From NCBI RefSeq assembly GCF_021605415.1, contig NZ_WKEQ01000031.1:1-64000 (forward strand): DNA of 64,000 bases, written 5' to 3'. Origin of the DNA: Pseudomonas syringae. GTDB lineage: Bacteria; Pseudomonadota; Gammaproteobacteria; Pseudomonadales; Pseudomonadaceae. The position numbers were made by a program, and so were the translations under genes. The notes under the pieces were generated by a model that saw only the letters and a list, made by a program, of their open reading frames with translations, ran no database searches and had not been told where the DNA came from. Below are positions 52,961 to 62,431 of the stretch, piece by piece; the first letter of the stretch is position 1; every line of letters begins with the position of its first letter.

Positions 52961-55606
52961 TCAGCAGTCCAGTGGGTTGCGTTTTTCCGGGTCGATGCCG
53001 AACTTGACGATGGCTTCAGCCACCACCTTAGGTTCGATATCACCACGGTCAGCCAGCGCTTCCAGGGCTGCCAACACCACGAAATGACGGTCGACTTCGA
53101 AGAAATGACGCAGTTTCTTGCGGCTGTCGCTGCGGCCGAAACCGTCGGTGCCCAGGACTTTGAATTCCTTGGACGGTACCCACTGACGAATCTGCTCGGC
53201 GAACAGTTTCATGTAGTCGGTGGAAGCGATGACTGGACCTTTACGGCCGTTCAGGCACTCTTCGACGTAGCTCAGCTTAGGCTTCTGGCCCGGGTGCAGA
53301 CGGTTGGTGCGCTCGACGGCCAAGCCGTTGCGACGCAGTTCGTTGAAGCTGGTAACGCTCCATACATCAGCGCCAACGTTGAACTGTTCACGCAGGATTT
53401 TCGCCGCTTCACGAACTTCACGCAGGATGGTGCCGGAGCCCATCAGTTGTACGTGATGTGCCGCTTCGCGGGTGTCTTCTTCCAGCAAGTACATGCCTTT
53501 CTTGATGCCTTCTTCGGCACCGGCCGGCATGGCTGGCTGCTGGTAGGACTCGTTCATCACGGTGATGTAATAGAAGATGTCCTGTTGCTCTTCGGTCATC
53601 TTCTTCATGCCGTCCTGAATGATCACCGCCAGCTCGTAGCCGTAGGTCGGATCGTAGGTGCGGCAGTTCGGGATGGTGGCAGCCAGCATGTGGCTGTGAC
53701 CGTCTTCGTGCTGCAGGCCTTCACCGTTCAGGGTGGTACGGCCGGCGGTGCCGCCGATCAGGAAGCCACGGGTACGGCTATCGCCGGCAGCCCAGGCCAG
53801 GTCGCCAATACGCTGGAAACCGAACATCGAGTAGAAGATGTAGAACGGCAGCATCGGCTGGTTGTGGCTGGAGTACGAAGTACCGGCGGCGATGAAGGAG
53901 CTCATGGCGCCTGCTTCGTTGATGCCTTCTTCAAGGATCTGACCTTTCTGGTCTTCCTTGTAGAACATCACCTGGTCTTTATCGACTGGCTCGTAGAGCT
54001 GGCCGACGGACGAGTAGATGCCCAGTTGGCGGAACATGCCTTCCATACCAAAGGTACGGGCTTCGTCCGGGATGATCGGAACGATGCGCGGGCCGATTTC
54101 CTTGTCCTTGACCAGTTGCGCGAGGATCCGCACGAACGCCATGGTGGTGGAAATTTCACGGTCGCCCGAACCGTCAAGGATCGCCTTGAGGGTCGCCAGA
54201 TCCGGGGTCGGTACGCTGAAGCTTTGTGCGCGGCGCTGTGGCACGAAACCGCCGAGAGCAGTGCGGCGCTCGCTCAGGTAACGGGCTTCGGCGCTGTTTG
54301 GCTCAGGCTTGAAGAACGGCAGGCTCTCTAGGTCTTCGTCTTTGACCGGGATGTCGAAGCGGTCGCGGAACAACTTCAGGCTGTCGACGTCGACCTTCTT
54401 GGTGTTGTGCGCGGTGTTTTTCGCTTCGCCGGCGCCAGTGCCATAACCCTTGATGGTTTTGGCCAGGATGACGGTCGGTTGTTCTTTGTGGTTGACCGCT
54501 TCGTGGTAAGCCGCGTAGACCTTGTACGGGTCGTGGCCGCCACGGTTGAGTTTCCAGATCTCGTCGTCGGACAGATCAGCAACCATCGCCTTGAGTTCAG
54601 GCGTGTTGAAGAAGTGTTCGCGGACGAACGCGCCGTCTTTGGCTTTGTAGTTCTGGTACTCGCCGTCGATGACTTCGTCCATGCGGCGTTGCAGGATACC
54701 GTCGACGTCTTTGGCCAGCAGTGGATCCCAGAAACGGCCCCAGATGACTTTGGTCACGTTCCACTGAGCACCACGGAATACGCCTTCGAGTTCCTGGATG
54801 ATCTTGCCGTTGCCGCGAACCGGGCCGTCGAGGCGCTGCAGGTTGCAGTTGATGACGAAGATCAGGTTGTCCAGTTTTTCGCGGCCGGCCAGGGAGATGG
54901 CGCCCAGGGATTCCGGCTCGTCGCACTCGCCGTCGCCCAGGAAGCACCAGACTTTCTGTTTGCCCGGCTGGATGAAGCCACGGTGTTCCAGGTACTTCAT
55001 GAAACGTGCCTGGTAGATCGCCTGGATCGGACCCAGGCCCATGGACACGGTCGGGAACTGCCAGAAATCAGGCATCAGCCAAGGGTGCGGATAGGACGAC
55101 AGGCCCTGTCCGTCGACTTCCTGGCGGAAGTTGTTCATCTGGTCTTCGGTGATGCGGCCTTCCATGAACGCGCGGGCGTAAACGCCTGGGGAGGTGTGGC
55201 CCTGGAAGTAGATCAGGTCGCCGCCGTGTTCGTCGGTCGGGGCCTGGAAGAAGTAGTTGAAGCCGATGTCATACAGGGTCGCACTGGAAGCGAAGCTGGA
55301 GATGTGACCACCGAGGTCAGAATCTTTCAGGTTCGTACGCATTACCATGGCCATCGCGTTCCAGCGTACCAGCGAGCGAATGCGGCGTTCCATGAACAGG
55401 TCGCCAGGCATGCGTGCTTCGTGGGTTACCGGGATGGTGTTGCGGTAAGGCGTGGTGATGGCGTACGGCAACTGCGAACCGCTGCGGGTCGCGAGTTCAC
55501 CCATACGGGTCATCAGATAGTGAGCACGGTCTTCGCCTTCTTTGTCGAGAACCGATTCCAGGGCGTCCAGCCATTCCTGGGTTTCGACGGGATCGAGGTC
55601 TTGCAT
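52961..55606 (-). CDS. aceE: Pyruvate dehydrogenase E1 (AceE)
   Basis: An 881-residue homodimeric, thiamine-diphosphate-dependent E1. FLGDGECDEPE with the following INCNLQRLDGPVRGN forms the ThDP/Mg motif (GDG-NN type). It decarboxylates pyruvate and acetylates E2. The first gene of the aceEF operon; aceF follows after 11 bases. The upstream region has two copies of a GntR-like dyad, probably controlling the operon. Confidence 0.97.
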   Translation of the reverse strand: MQDLDPVETQEWLDALESVLDKEGEDRAHYLMTRMGELATRSGSQLPYAITTPYRNTIPVTHEARMPGDLFMERRIRSLVRWNAMAMVMRTNLKDSDLGGHISSFASSATLYDIGFNYFFQAPTDEHGGDLIYFQGHTSPGVYARAFMEGRITEDQMNNFRQEVDGQGLSSYPHPWLMPDFWQFPTVSMGLGPIQAIYQARFMKYLEHRGFIQPGKQKVWCFLGDGECDEPESLGAISLAGREKLDNLIFVINCNLQRLDGPVRGNGKIIQELEGVFRGAQWNVTKVIWGRFWDPLLAKDVDGILQRRMDEVIDGEYQNYKAKDGAFVREHFFNTPELKAMVADLSDDEIWKLNRGGHDPYKVYAAYHEAVNHKEQPTVILAKTIKGYGTGAGEAKNTAHNTKKVDVDSLKLFRDRFDIPVKDEDLESLPFFKPEPNSAEARYLSERRTALGGFVPQRRAQSFSVPTPDLATLKAILDGSGDREISTTMAFVRILAQLVKDKEIGPRIVPIIPDEARTFGMEGMFRQLGIYSSVGQLYEPVDKDQVMFYKEDQKGQILEEGINEAGAMSSFIAAGTSYSSHNQPMLPFYIFYSMFGFQRIGDLAWAAGDSRTRGFLIGGTAGRTTLNGEGLQHEDGHSHMLAATIPNCRTYDPTYGYELAVIIQDGMKKMTEEQQDIFYYITVMNESYQQPAMPAGAEEGIKKGMYLLEEDTREAAHHVQLMGSGTILREVREAAKILREQFNVGADVWSVTSFNELRRNGLAVERTNRLHPGQKPKLSYVEECLNGRKGPVIASTDYMKLFAEQIRQWVPSKEFKVLGTDGFGRSDSRKKLRHFFEVDRHFVVLAALEALADRGDIEPKVVAEAIVKFGIDPEKRNPLDC

Positions 55607-55990
55607 GGCTTGCTCCAGGGCGGAAAGGCTTCCAGAATCGGTTGCCTGAGTTTGCGACTGGCCTTGTGGGCAGACGATTTAAAATTCTTGGATTGCCGAT
55701 TGGTTGTTCCGGCGGCGTGTAGTTTTACTACAAATCTTCCGGCATTTCAGCCTTTCGCCTGTATAGACGAGTAGTAAAACTACAGATGAATGGCTTGTGG
55801 CCTCCGGCTGCGTTGTGAGAATAATCGTTAAGGTTGGTCTTTTACCATCCGAAAAAGGTGAAAACTTGATGCTGACTGCCAAGATGAAAGAAATTTCAGC
55901 TATTTCTAACTTTTGTTCGACAGTCGCCCAGGTAGCGCATTTTCACCCATCACTACACGCGGCCATTTACACGCCGATCAAGGATAGACC
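55607..55990. promoter_or_regulatory. Divergent aceE-glnE control region
   Basis: A 384-base gap without a gene. It carries the promoters of aceE (left) and glnE (right). The notable feature is the pair of dyads at 55718-55732 and 55770-55784. The part from 55800 to 55960 is AT-rich and shows nothing else that I can name. Confidence 0.55.
55718..55784. promoter_or_regulatory. Two copies of the dyad GTAGT-N3-ACTAC
   Basis: TGTAGTTTTACTACA (55718-55732) and AGTAGTAAAACTACA (55770-55784) are the same dyad in opposite orientation, centres 52 bases apart (about five helix turns). The short arms with a three-base spacer resemble GntR/PdhR-type sites. Placed just upstream of aceE, they probably bind a pyruvate dehydrogenase regulator. 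Confidence 0.65.
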
Positions 55991-58930
55991 ATGACCCTGC
56001 CCGTGCTTGCCGAACTGCCCGCCATTCTCTTGCCATTGGTCAGCCGATCCGAGCAGTCGTTCCGTACGGCTGTCGCCGAGCTTGATGACGATCTTGGCCT
56101 GTCCGTGTGGACACCGGAGCGCTGGGCGCAATTCGCCCGGGTGACGGCCGCCAGCGATTTCGTCATCGAGCAGAGCGTGCGTGACCCGTTAATGTTGCTG
56201 GCGCTGGTGCAGTCCGGCGAACTTGACCGGCCGTTCGCGCCCGGCGAGTTATGTGCGCAGATTGCCGCTGCGGTGAGTGCCGCGCAAACCGAGGACGAAC
56301 TGGGCCGTGCCTTGCGCCGCCAGCGCGCACGGCATCAAGTACGCATCATCTGGCGCGACCTCACGCGCCAGGCCGATCTGGTGCAGACCTGTCGTGACCT
56401 CTCGGACATGGCCGACGCCAGCATCGACCAGGCCTATCAATGGTTGTACAGCCGCCATTGTGAGCAGTTCGGCACGCCGACCGGCCGCCGCAGCGGTGAG
56501 CCGCAGCAGATGGTCATCCTCGGTATGGGCAAACTGGGCGCCGTCGAACTGAACCTGTCCTCGGACATCGATCTGATCTTCGCCTACCCCGAGGGCGGCG
56601 AAACCGTTGGCGTGAAACGCGCACTGGATAACCAGGAATTTTTCATCCGCCTCGGCCAGCGCATCATCAAGGCGCTCGACCCGATGACCGTGGACGGTTT
56701 TGTATTTCGCGTCGATATGCGCCTGCGCCCCTACGGATCGTCCGGCGCGCTGGTGTTGAGCTTCAATGCGCTGGAGCAGTATTACCAGGATCAGGGCCGC
56801 GACTGGGAACGCTACGCGATGATCAAGGCGCGCGTGGTTGCCGGCGATCAAGTGGCGGGGGCGCAGTTGCTCGACATGCTGCGACCGTTCGTTTATCGCC
56901 GATATCTGGATTTCTCGGCCATCGAAGCGCTGCGCACCATGAAGCAGTTGATCCAGCAGGAAGTCCGGCGCAAGGGCATGGCTGACAACATCAAGCTCGG
57001 CTCGGGTGGCATCCGGGAAGTCGAGTTCATTGCCCAGGCCTTTCAGTTGATTCACGGCGGGCGCGACCTGAGCCTGCAACAACGTCCTCTATTAAAGGTG
57101 CTCGCGACGCTGGAAGGGCAGGGCTATCTGCCGCCGGCGGTAATCAGCGAACTGCGCGAAGGCTATGAATTCCTGCGTTACACCGAGCACGCGATCCAGG
57201 CGATTGCCGACCGGCAGACCCAGATGCTGCCGGATAGCGCTCAGGATCAGGCGCGCATCGCCTTCATGCTCGGGTTTACCGACTGGGATGCGTTCCACGA
57301 AAAACTGATGTTCTGGCGTGGCCGCGTGGCTTGGCACTTCGGTCAAGTGATTGCTGATCCCGATGAAGATGAAGGCGCGGAAAGCGAAGTGGTGGTGGGC
57401 GGTGAATGGTTGCCGCTGTGGGAAGAGGCACAGGATGAAGAGGCTGCCTGTCGTCAGTTGGAGGAGGGTGGCTTTGCCGATGCGCCGAAGGCGTTGAAAG
57501 CGCTGGCCAACCTGCGCGGCAGTCCGCAATTGCGAGCAATGCAGCGGCTGGGGCGTGAACGTCTCGATGCGTTTATTCCACGCCTGATTGCGCAAGCGGT
57601 GGAGCATGCCAATCCGGATCTGGTGCTTGAACGGGTGTTGCCGCTGGTCGAAGCGGTGGCGCGGCGCTCGGCTTATCTGGTGCTGCTGACGGAAAACCCC
57701 GGCGCGCTTCGCCGCTTGTTGACCTTGTGCGCGGCCAGTCCGTGGATCGCCGAGCAAATCACCCGTTTCCCCCTGCTGCTCGACGAATTGCTGAACGAGG
57801 GCCGACTGTTCAGGCCGCCGCTGGCGCCGGAACTGGCCGCCGAATTGCGTGAGCGTCTGACACGGATTCCCGAAGACGACCTCGAACAGCAAATGGAAGC
57901 CCTGCGCCATTTCAAACTGGCCCACCGCCTGCGCGTGGCTGCGTCGGAAATCGCCGGCAGCCTGCCGCTGATGAAAGTCAGCGATTACCTGACCTGGCTG
58001 GCCGAAGCGATCCTTGAGCAAGTGCTGGCCCTGGCCTGGCGCCAGACCGTGGCCAAGTACGGCACGCCGCTGCGCACCGACGGCACTTTGTGCGATCCCG
58101 GCTTCATCATTGTCGGTTACGGCAAAGTCGGCGGGCTGGAACTGGGGCATGGTTCGGATCTGGATCTGGTGTTCATCCATGACGGCGATCCGCAGGCGGA
58201 AACCGATGGGCCCAAGCCAATCGACGGCGCGCAGTTCTTCACCCGGCTCGGCCAGCGGATCATTCACTTGCTGACGGCGCAGACCAACTCCGGCCAACTC
58301 TATGAAGTCGATATGCGCCTGCGACCGTCCGGCGCGTCCGGGCTGTTGGTGAGTTCATTGGGTGCGTTCGCGCGCTATCAAGAGAATGAAGCCTGGACCT
58401 GGGAACATCAGGCGCTGGTGCGGGCGCGGGTGTTGGTCGGCAGTCAGGATGTCGGCCAGGCATTCGAGAAGGTGCGCGCGCAAATTCTCGGCAAGTCGCG
58501 GGATCTGGCGAAGCTGCAACAGGAAGTCAGCGAGATGCGCGCCAAGATGCGCGACAATCTCGGCAGCAAGAGCACGGCCGCCGGCACCGCGCCGAATGCC
58601 TTCGAGGCCACGGCGCCGTTTGACCTCAAGCAGGACGCCGGAGGTATCGTCGATATTGAATTTATGGTGCAATACGCGGCTTTGGCGTGGTCTGAAACCC
58701 ACGCGCCGCTGCTGCGCTGGACGGACAATATCCGCATTCTCGAAGAGCTGGAACACGAGGGGCTGATGCCCGCCGAAGACGCCAGCCTGTTGCGCGAAGC
58801 CTATAAGGCCTACCGCTCCGCCGCTCACCGACAGGCCTTGCAGAAGGATGCCGGGGTAATTGCAGGCGACCAGTTTGTCGAAGAGCGCCGGCAAGTATTG
58901 CGAATCTGGCGAGAGTTGGGGCTAAGCTGA
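55991..58930 (+). CDS. glnE: Glutamine synthetase adenylyltransferase/deadenylylase GlnE
   Basis: A 979-residue bifunctional enzyme. The N-terminal half contains the deadenylylase nucleotidyltransferase motif GMGKLGAVELNLSSDIDLIF (about 176-195). The C-terminal half contains the adenylylase motif GYGKVGGLELGHGSDLDLVF (about 711-730). A helical linker joins them. It adds or removes AMP on glutamine synthetase in response to PII. The ATG at 55991 follows AAGGA. Confidence 0.97.
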   Translation: MTLPVLAELPAILLPLVSRSEQSFRTAVAELDDDLGLSVWTPERWAQFARVTAASDFVIEQSVRDPLMLLALVQSGELDRPFAPGELCAQIAAAVSAAQTEDELGRALRRQRARHQVRIIWRDLTRQADLVQTCRDLSDMADASIDQAYQWLYSRHCEQFGTPTGRRSGEPQQMVILGMGKLGAVELNLSSDIDLIFAYPEGGETVGVKRALDNQEFFIRLGQRIIKALDPMTVDGFVFRVDMRLRPYGSSGALVLSFNALEQYYQDQGRDWERYAMIKARVVAGDQVAGAQLLDMLRPFVYRRYLDFSAIEALRTMKQLIQQEVRRKGMADNIKLGSGGIREVEFIAQAFQLIHGGRDLSLQQRPLLKVLATLEGQGYLPPAVISELREGYEFLRYTEHAIQAIADRQTQMLPDSAQDQARIAFMLGFTDWDAFHEKLMFWRGRVAWHFGQVIADPDEDEGAESEVVVGGEWLPLWEEAQDEEAACRQLEEGGFADAPKALKALANLRGSPQLRAMQRLGRERLDAFIPRLIAQAVEHANPDLVLERVLPLVEAVARRSAYLVLLTENPGALRRLLTLCAASPWIAEQITRFPLLLDELLNEGRLFRPPLAPELAAELRERLTRIPEDDLEQQMEALRHFKLAHRLRVAASEIAGSLPLMKVSDYLTWLAEAILEQVLALAWRQTVAKYGTPLRTDGTLCDPGFIIVGYGKVGGLELGHGSDLDLVFIHDGDPQAETDGPKPIDGAQFFTRLGQRIIHLLTAQTNSGQLYEVDMRLRPSGASGLLVSSLGAFARYQENEAWTWEHQALVRARVLVGSQDVGQAFEKVRAQILGKSRDLAKLQQEVSEMRAKMRDNLGSKSTAAGTAPNAFEATAPFDLKQDAGGIVDIEFMVQYAALAWSETHAPLLRWTDNIRILEELEHEGLMPAEDASLLREAYKAYRSAAHRQALQKDAGVIAGDQFVEERRQVLRIWRELGLS

Positions 58931-58941
58931 AAAGCATTCAG

Positions 58942-59138
58942 TGTGGGAGCCGTCGTTCTGATGGGGAATTTTATGGCCCCATCGCGGGCAAGCCCGCTCC
59001 CACAGTGATTGGCGGTGAGGTTTAGAGATGAGACCGAATGCAAAACCCTGTGGGAGCGGGCTTGCCCGCGATGGCGGAGTATCAGACGGCATCAATGTTG
59101 AATGTTTCGGCTTCTTCGCGGGCAAGTCCGCTCCCACA
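58942..59138. repeat. Cluster of REP arms between glnE and waaF
   Basis: Two adjacent elements of the class GGAGCGGGCTTGCCCGCGA. The first (58942-59004) has one degenerate arm. The second has arms at 59049-59071 and 59116-59138. They fill most of the 282-base gap; the rest is the waaF leader. Confidence 0.82.
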
Positions 59139-59171
59139 GTGGATCTATAGTGTTTGTAGAATTCTCGAGGC

Positions 59172-59192
59172 GGGGAGGCGTAATGCCTCCCC
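59172..59192 (+). terminator. Terminator-like hairpin in the waaF leader
   Basis: GGGGAGGC (59172-59179), loop GTAAT, GCCTCCCC (59185-59192), then GGTTCGTTTTT. It lies only 20 bases before the waaF ATG, so it is either the end of the glnE transcript with a promoter downstream or overlapping, or an attenuator of the LPS operon. Confidence 0.7.
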
Positions 59193-59212
59193 GGTTCGTT
59201 TTTGGAAACCAC

Positions 59213-60247
59213 ATGAATATTCTGATCGTTGGGCCCAGTTGGGTCGGTGACATGGTGATGGCGCAGACACTGTTTCAGTGCCTCAAACAGCGCCTCCCGC
59301 AATGCGAAATCGACGTGCTGGCCCCCGAGTGGAGCCGGCCGATCCTTGAGCGCATGCCCGAAGTGCGCAAGGCCTTGAGCTTTCCGCTCGGCCACGGCGC
59401 GCTTGAGTTGGCGACCCGCCGGCGCATCGGCAAATCCCTGGCCGGCCAGTACGACCAGGCGATCCTGCTGCCGAACTCGCTGAAATCGGCGCTGGTGCCG
59501 TTCTTCGCCGGCATCCCTAAACGCACCGGCTGGCGTGGCGAGTTCCGCTATGGCCTGCTCAATGACGTGCGCACGCTCGATAAAGAACGCTATCCGCTGA
59601 TGATCGAACGCTTCATGGCCCTCGCTTACGAGCCAGGCACCGAGCTGCCGAAACCCTATCCGCGCCCGAGCCTGCAAATCGATCCGGTGACCCGCGAAGC
59701 CGCGCTGGCTAAATTCGGCCTGACCCTCGACCGCCCGGTGTTGGCTCTGTGCCCCGGCGCCGAGTTCGGCGAATCCAAGCGCTGGCCGTCCGAGCATTAC
59801 GCCAAAGTCGCCGAAGCGCGCATTCGCGAAGGCTGGCAGGTGTGGCTGTTCGGCTCGAAAAACGATCATTCGGTGGGCGAAGACATCCGCGCCCGGCTGA
59901 TTCCCGGCTTGCGTGAAGAGGCGGTCAACCTCAGCGGCGACACGTCCCTGGCCGAGGCCATCGATCTGTTGTCCTGCGCTGATTCGGTGGTCTCCAACGA
60001 CTCCGGCCTGATGCACGTTGCGGCGGCGCTGAACCGTCCATTGGTGGCGGTCTATGGTTCGACTTCGCCCGGCTTTACGCCGCCGCTGGCCGATCAGGTC
60101 GAAGTGGTGCGCCTGGGCATCGAATGCAGCCCGTGCTTCGACCGCACTTGCCGCTTCGGCCATTACAACTGCCTGCGTCAGTTGATGCCACAAGCGGTGG
60201 ACGATGCCTTGCAGCGGTTGCAGGGCTCTGTGGTTGAGGTTCAATAA
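59213..60247 (+). CDS. waaF: ADP-heptose:LPS heptosyltransferase II (WaaF)
   Basis: A 344-residue GT9 enzyme that adds the second heptose to the LPS inner core. It starts MNILIVGPSWVGDMVMAQTLF, typical of the family; LCPGAEFGESKRWP and SNDSGLMHVAAALN are donor-binding motifs. The ATG at 59213 has GGA eight bases upstream; a frame extending to 59102 would run through a REP arm and is rejected. First gene of the LPS core operon. Confidence 0.95.
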   Translation: MNILIVGPSWVGDMVMAQTLFQCLKQRLPQCEIDVLAPEWSRPILERMPEVRKALSFPLGHGALELATRRRIGKSLAGQYDQAILLPNSLKSALVPFFAGIPKRTGWRGEFRYGLLNDVRTLDKERYPLMIERFMALAYEPGTELPKPYPRPSLQIDPVTREAALAKFGLTLDRPVLALCPGAEFGESKRWPSEHYAKVAEARIREGWQVWLFGSKNDHSVGEDIRARLIPGLREEAVNLSGDTSLAEAIDLLSCADSVVSNDSGLMHVAAALNRPLVAVYGSTSPGFTPPLADQVEVVRLGIECSPCFDRTCRFGHYNCLRQLMPQAVDDALQRLQGSVVEVQ

Positions 60248-60248
60248 G

Positions 60249-61310
60249 TTGCGGGTATTGCTGATCAAGACTTCATCGCTGGGCGACGTGATCCACGCGT
60301 TGCCAGCGCTGACCGACGCCGCCCGGGCCATTCCCGGGATCAAGTTCGACTGGGTGGTGGAAGAAGGCTTCGCCGAAATCCCGACCTGGCATCCAGCAGT
60401 CGGCAAGGTGATTCCAGTCGCGATCCGCCGCTGGCGCAAGAACCTCTGGCAGACCATCAAGAGCGGCGAGTGGAAACGCTTCAAGCAAAGCGTTCGTGCA
60501 AGCCGATACGACTTGGTGATCGACGCTCAGGGATTGCTGAAAAGCGCCTGGCTGACCCGCTACGTCAAAGCCCCGGTGGCCGGCCTCGATAACGGCTCGG
60601 CGCGCGAACCGATGGCGGCACGCTTCTATGATCGCAAGCTCGCCGTGGCCCGAGGTCAGCACGCGGTAGAACGCGTGCGTCAGTTGTTCGCCATTGCCCT
60701 CGGTTACGACTTGCCCAAAGGGCTCGGTGATTACGGCCTCAACGTCGAACGTCTGGTCGAATTGCCGCGCAAAAACGCATTCGTCGTATTCCTGCACGGC
60801 ACCACATGGGACACCAAACACTGGCCGGAAGCCTATTGGCGCGAGCTGACCGAACGGGTCGGCTACCTCGGCGTTGGCGTGAAGCTGCCGTGGGGCAATC
60901 CGCTGGAGAAGGCACGGGCCGAGCGCATAGCCGCCGGTTTCAAACACGCCGAAGTGTTGCCGAAGCTGAACCTAGCCGGTGTCGGCAAAGTGCTGGCCGG
61001 CGCCCAGGCTTGCGTGGCGGTGGACACCGGTCTCGGCCATTTGGCGGCGGCACTGGACGTGCCGACGATTTCGCTGTTTGGCCCGACCAACCCGGGCCTC
61101 ACCGGGGCTTACGGCAAAGTGCAGATCCATCTCGCCAGCGACTTCCCGTGCGCACCGTGCCTGCAAAAGAAATGTACGTATCAACCGACCGCGCAGGATG
61201 CCCGTCAGTTTGATCTGAAACGCGAGCAGCCTCTGTGCTTCACGCGTCTGAATCCCGAGCGTGTCGCCAGCCGACTGAGCACGTTGTTAATGGCTGAGGA
61301 GCTGCGCTGA
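60249..61310 (+). CDS. waaC: ADP-heptose:LPS heptosyltransferase I (WaaC)
   Basis: A 353-residue GT9 enzyme that adds the first heptose to Kdo. The N-terminus LRVLLIKTSSLGDVIHALPAL and the motif DTGLGHLAAALDVPTISLFGPT are characteristic. The only start that fits is TTG at 60249, one base after the waaF stop, with GAGG nine bases upstream. It overlaps waaG by one base (TGATG). Confidence 0.94.
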   Translation: MRVLLIKTSSLGDVIHALPALTDAARAIPGIKFDWVVEEGFAEIPTWHPAVGKVIPVAIRRWRKNLWQTIKSGEWKRFKQSVRASRYDLVIDAQGLLKSAWLTRYVKAPVAGLDNGSAREPMAARFYDRKLAVARGQHAVERVRQLFAIALGYDLPKGLGDYGLNVERLVELPRKNAFVVFLHGTTWDTKHWPEAYWRELTERVGYLGVGVKLPWGNPLEKARAERIAAGFKHAEVLPKLNLAGVGKVLAGAQACVAVDTGLGHLAAALDVPTISLFGPTNPGLTGAYGKVQIHLASDFPCAPCLQKKCTYQPTAQDARQFDLKREQPLCFTRLNPERVASRLSTLLMAEELR

Positions 61311-62431
61311 TGCAACTGGCATTTGTCCTGTACAAATATTTTCCCTTCGGTGGCTTGCAGCGCGATTTCATGCGCATCGCCCTCGAATGCCAGAAACGCG
61401 GGCATCAGATCCGCGTCTACACCCTGATCTGGGAGGGCGATGTGCCGCCCGGTTTCGAAGTGCTGGTGGCGCCGGTCAAGGCGTTCTTCAATCACCGTCG
61501 CAACGAAAAACTGCTGGCGTGGATGGAAGCGGATCTGGCCAGGCGTCCGGTGGATCGCCTGATCGGCTTCAACAAAATGCCGGGCCTGGACGTGTATTAC
61601 GCCGCCGACGGCTGCTTTGAAGACAAGGCACAGAACCTGCGTAATTCGCTGTATCGCCGTTGGGGTCGCTATCGCCACTTCGCCGAGTACGAGCGCGCGG
61701 TGTTCGCCAAAGACGCGAAGACTGAAGTGCTGATGATCTCCGAAGTGCAGCAGCCACTGTTTATCAAGCATTACGACACGCCGCTTGCGCGCTTCCACCT
61801 GTTGCCGCCGGGCATCGCTCAGGATCGTCGGCGTCCGGCGAATGCCGAGGAGATTCGCGCCGGTTTCCGCGCCGAATTCAATCTTCAGGACGACGAACTG
61901 CTGCTGGTGCAGATCGGCTCCGGGTTCAAGACCAAAGGCGTCGACCGCAGCCTGAAAGCGCTGGCCGCATTGCCGGCAGAACTGAAGAAACGCACCCGGC
62001 TGTTTGTAATCGGCCAGGATGACCCCAAATTGTTCCAGATGCAGAGCGCCACTTTGGGGCTCGGCGACAACGTGCAGTTCCTCAAGGGGCGCAGCGATAT
62101 CCCGCGTTTCCTGCTGGGCGCCGACCTGTTGATCCACCCGGCGTACAACGAAAACACCGGCACGGTGTTGCTCGAAGCGCTGGTGGCCGGGTTGCCGGTG
62201 CTGGTCAGCGCGGTGTGCGGTTACGCCCATTACATCGCCGAGGCCGACGCCGGGCGAGTGCTGGACGAGCCGTTCGATCAGGCCCAACTCACGCACTACC
62301 TGACCGAAATGTTGAACGACGCTCAAGCACGGGCGGCCTGGAGCCGCAACGGTCTGGCCTTTGCCGATACGGCCGACCTCTACAGCATGCCGCAGCACGC
62401 GGCCGATGTGATTCTGGCGGAGCACGCTTAA
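61310..62431 (+). CDS. waaG: LPS core glycosyltransferase WaaG
   Basis: A 373-residue GT4 enzyme. The N-terminal acceptor domain starts MQLAFVLYKYFPFGGLQRD and the donor domain carries the E-X7-E motif in NENTGTVLLEALVAG. In E. coli WaaG adds glucose to heptose II; in P. aeruginosa the homologue adds galactosamine, which is more likely here. Coupled to waaC and followed directly by waaP. Confidence 0.94.
   Translation: MQLAFVLYKYFPFGGLQRDFMRIALECQKRGHQIRVYTLIWEGDVPPGFEVLVAPVKAFFNHRRNEKLLAWMEADLARRPVDRLIGFNKMPGLDVYYAADGCFEDKAQNLRNSLYRRWGRYRHFAEYERAVFAKDAKTEVLMISEVQQPLFIKHYDTPLARFHLLPPGIAQDRRRPANAEEIRAGFRAEFNLQDDELLLVQIGSGFKTKGVDRSLKALAALPAELKKRTRLFVIGQDDPKLFQMQSATLGLGDNVQFLKGRSDIPRFLLGADLLIHPAYNENTGTVLLEALVAGLPVLVSAVCGYAHYIAEADAGRVLDEPFDQAQLTHYLTEMLNDAQARAAWSRNGLAFADTADLYSMPQHAADVILAEHA

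Noticed and set aside
58942..59138. Short CRISPR-like array
   Set aside because: Arms alternate in orientation and are REP palindromes; there are no regular spacers and no cas genes.
58931..59212. Missing ilvE between glnE and waaF
   Set aside because: Other pseudomonads also have glnE next to waaF, so this is normal variation and not a deletion specific to this strain.
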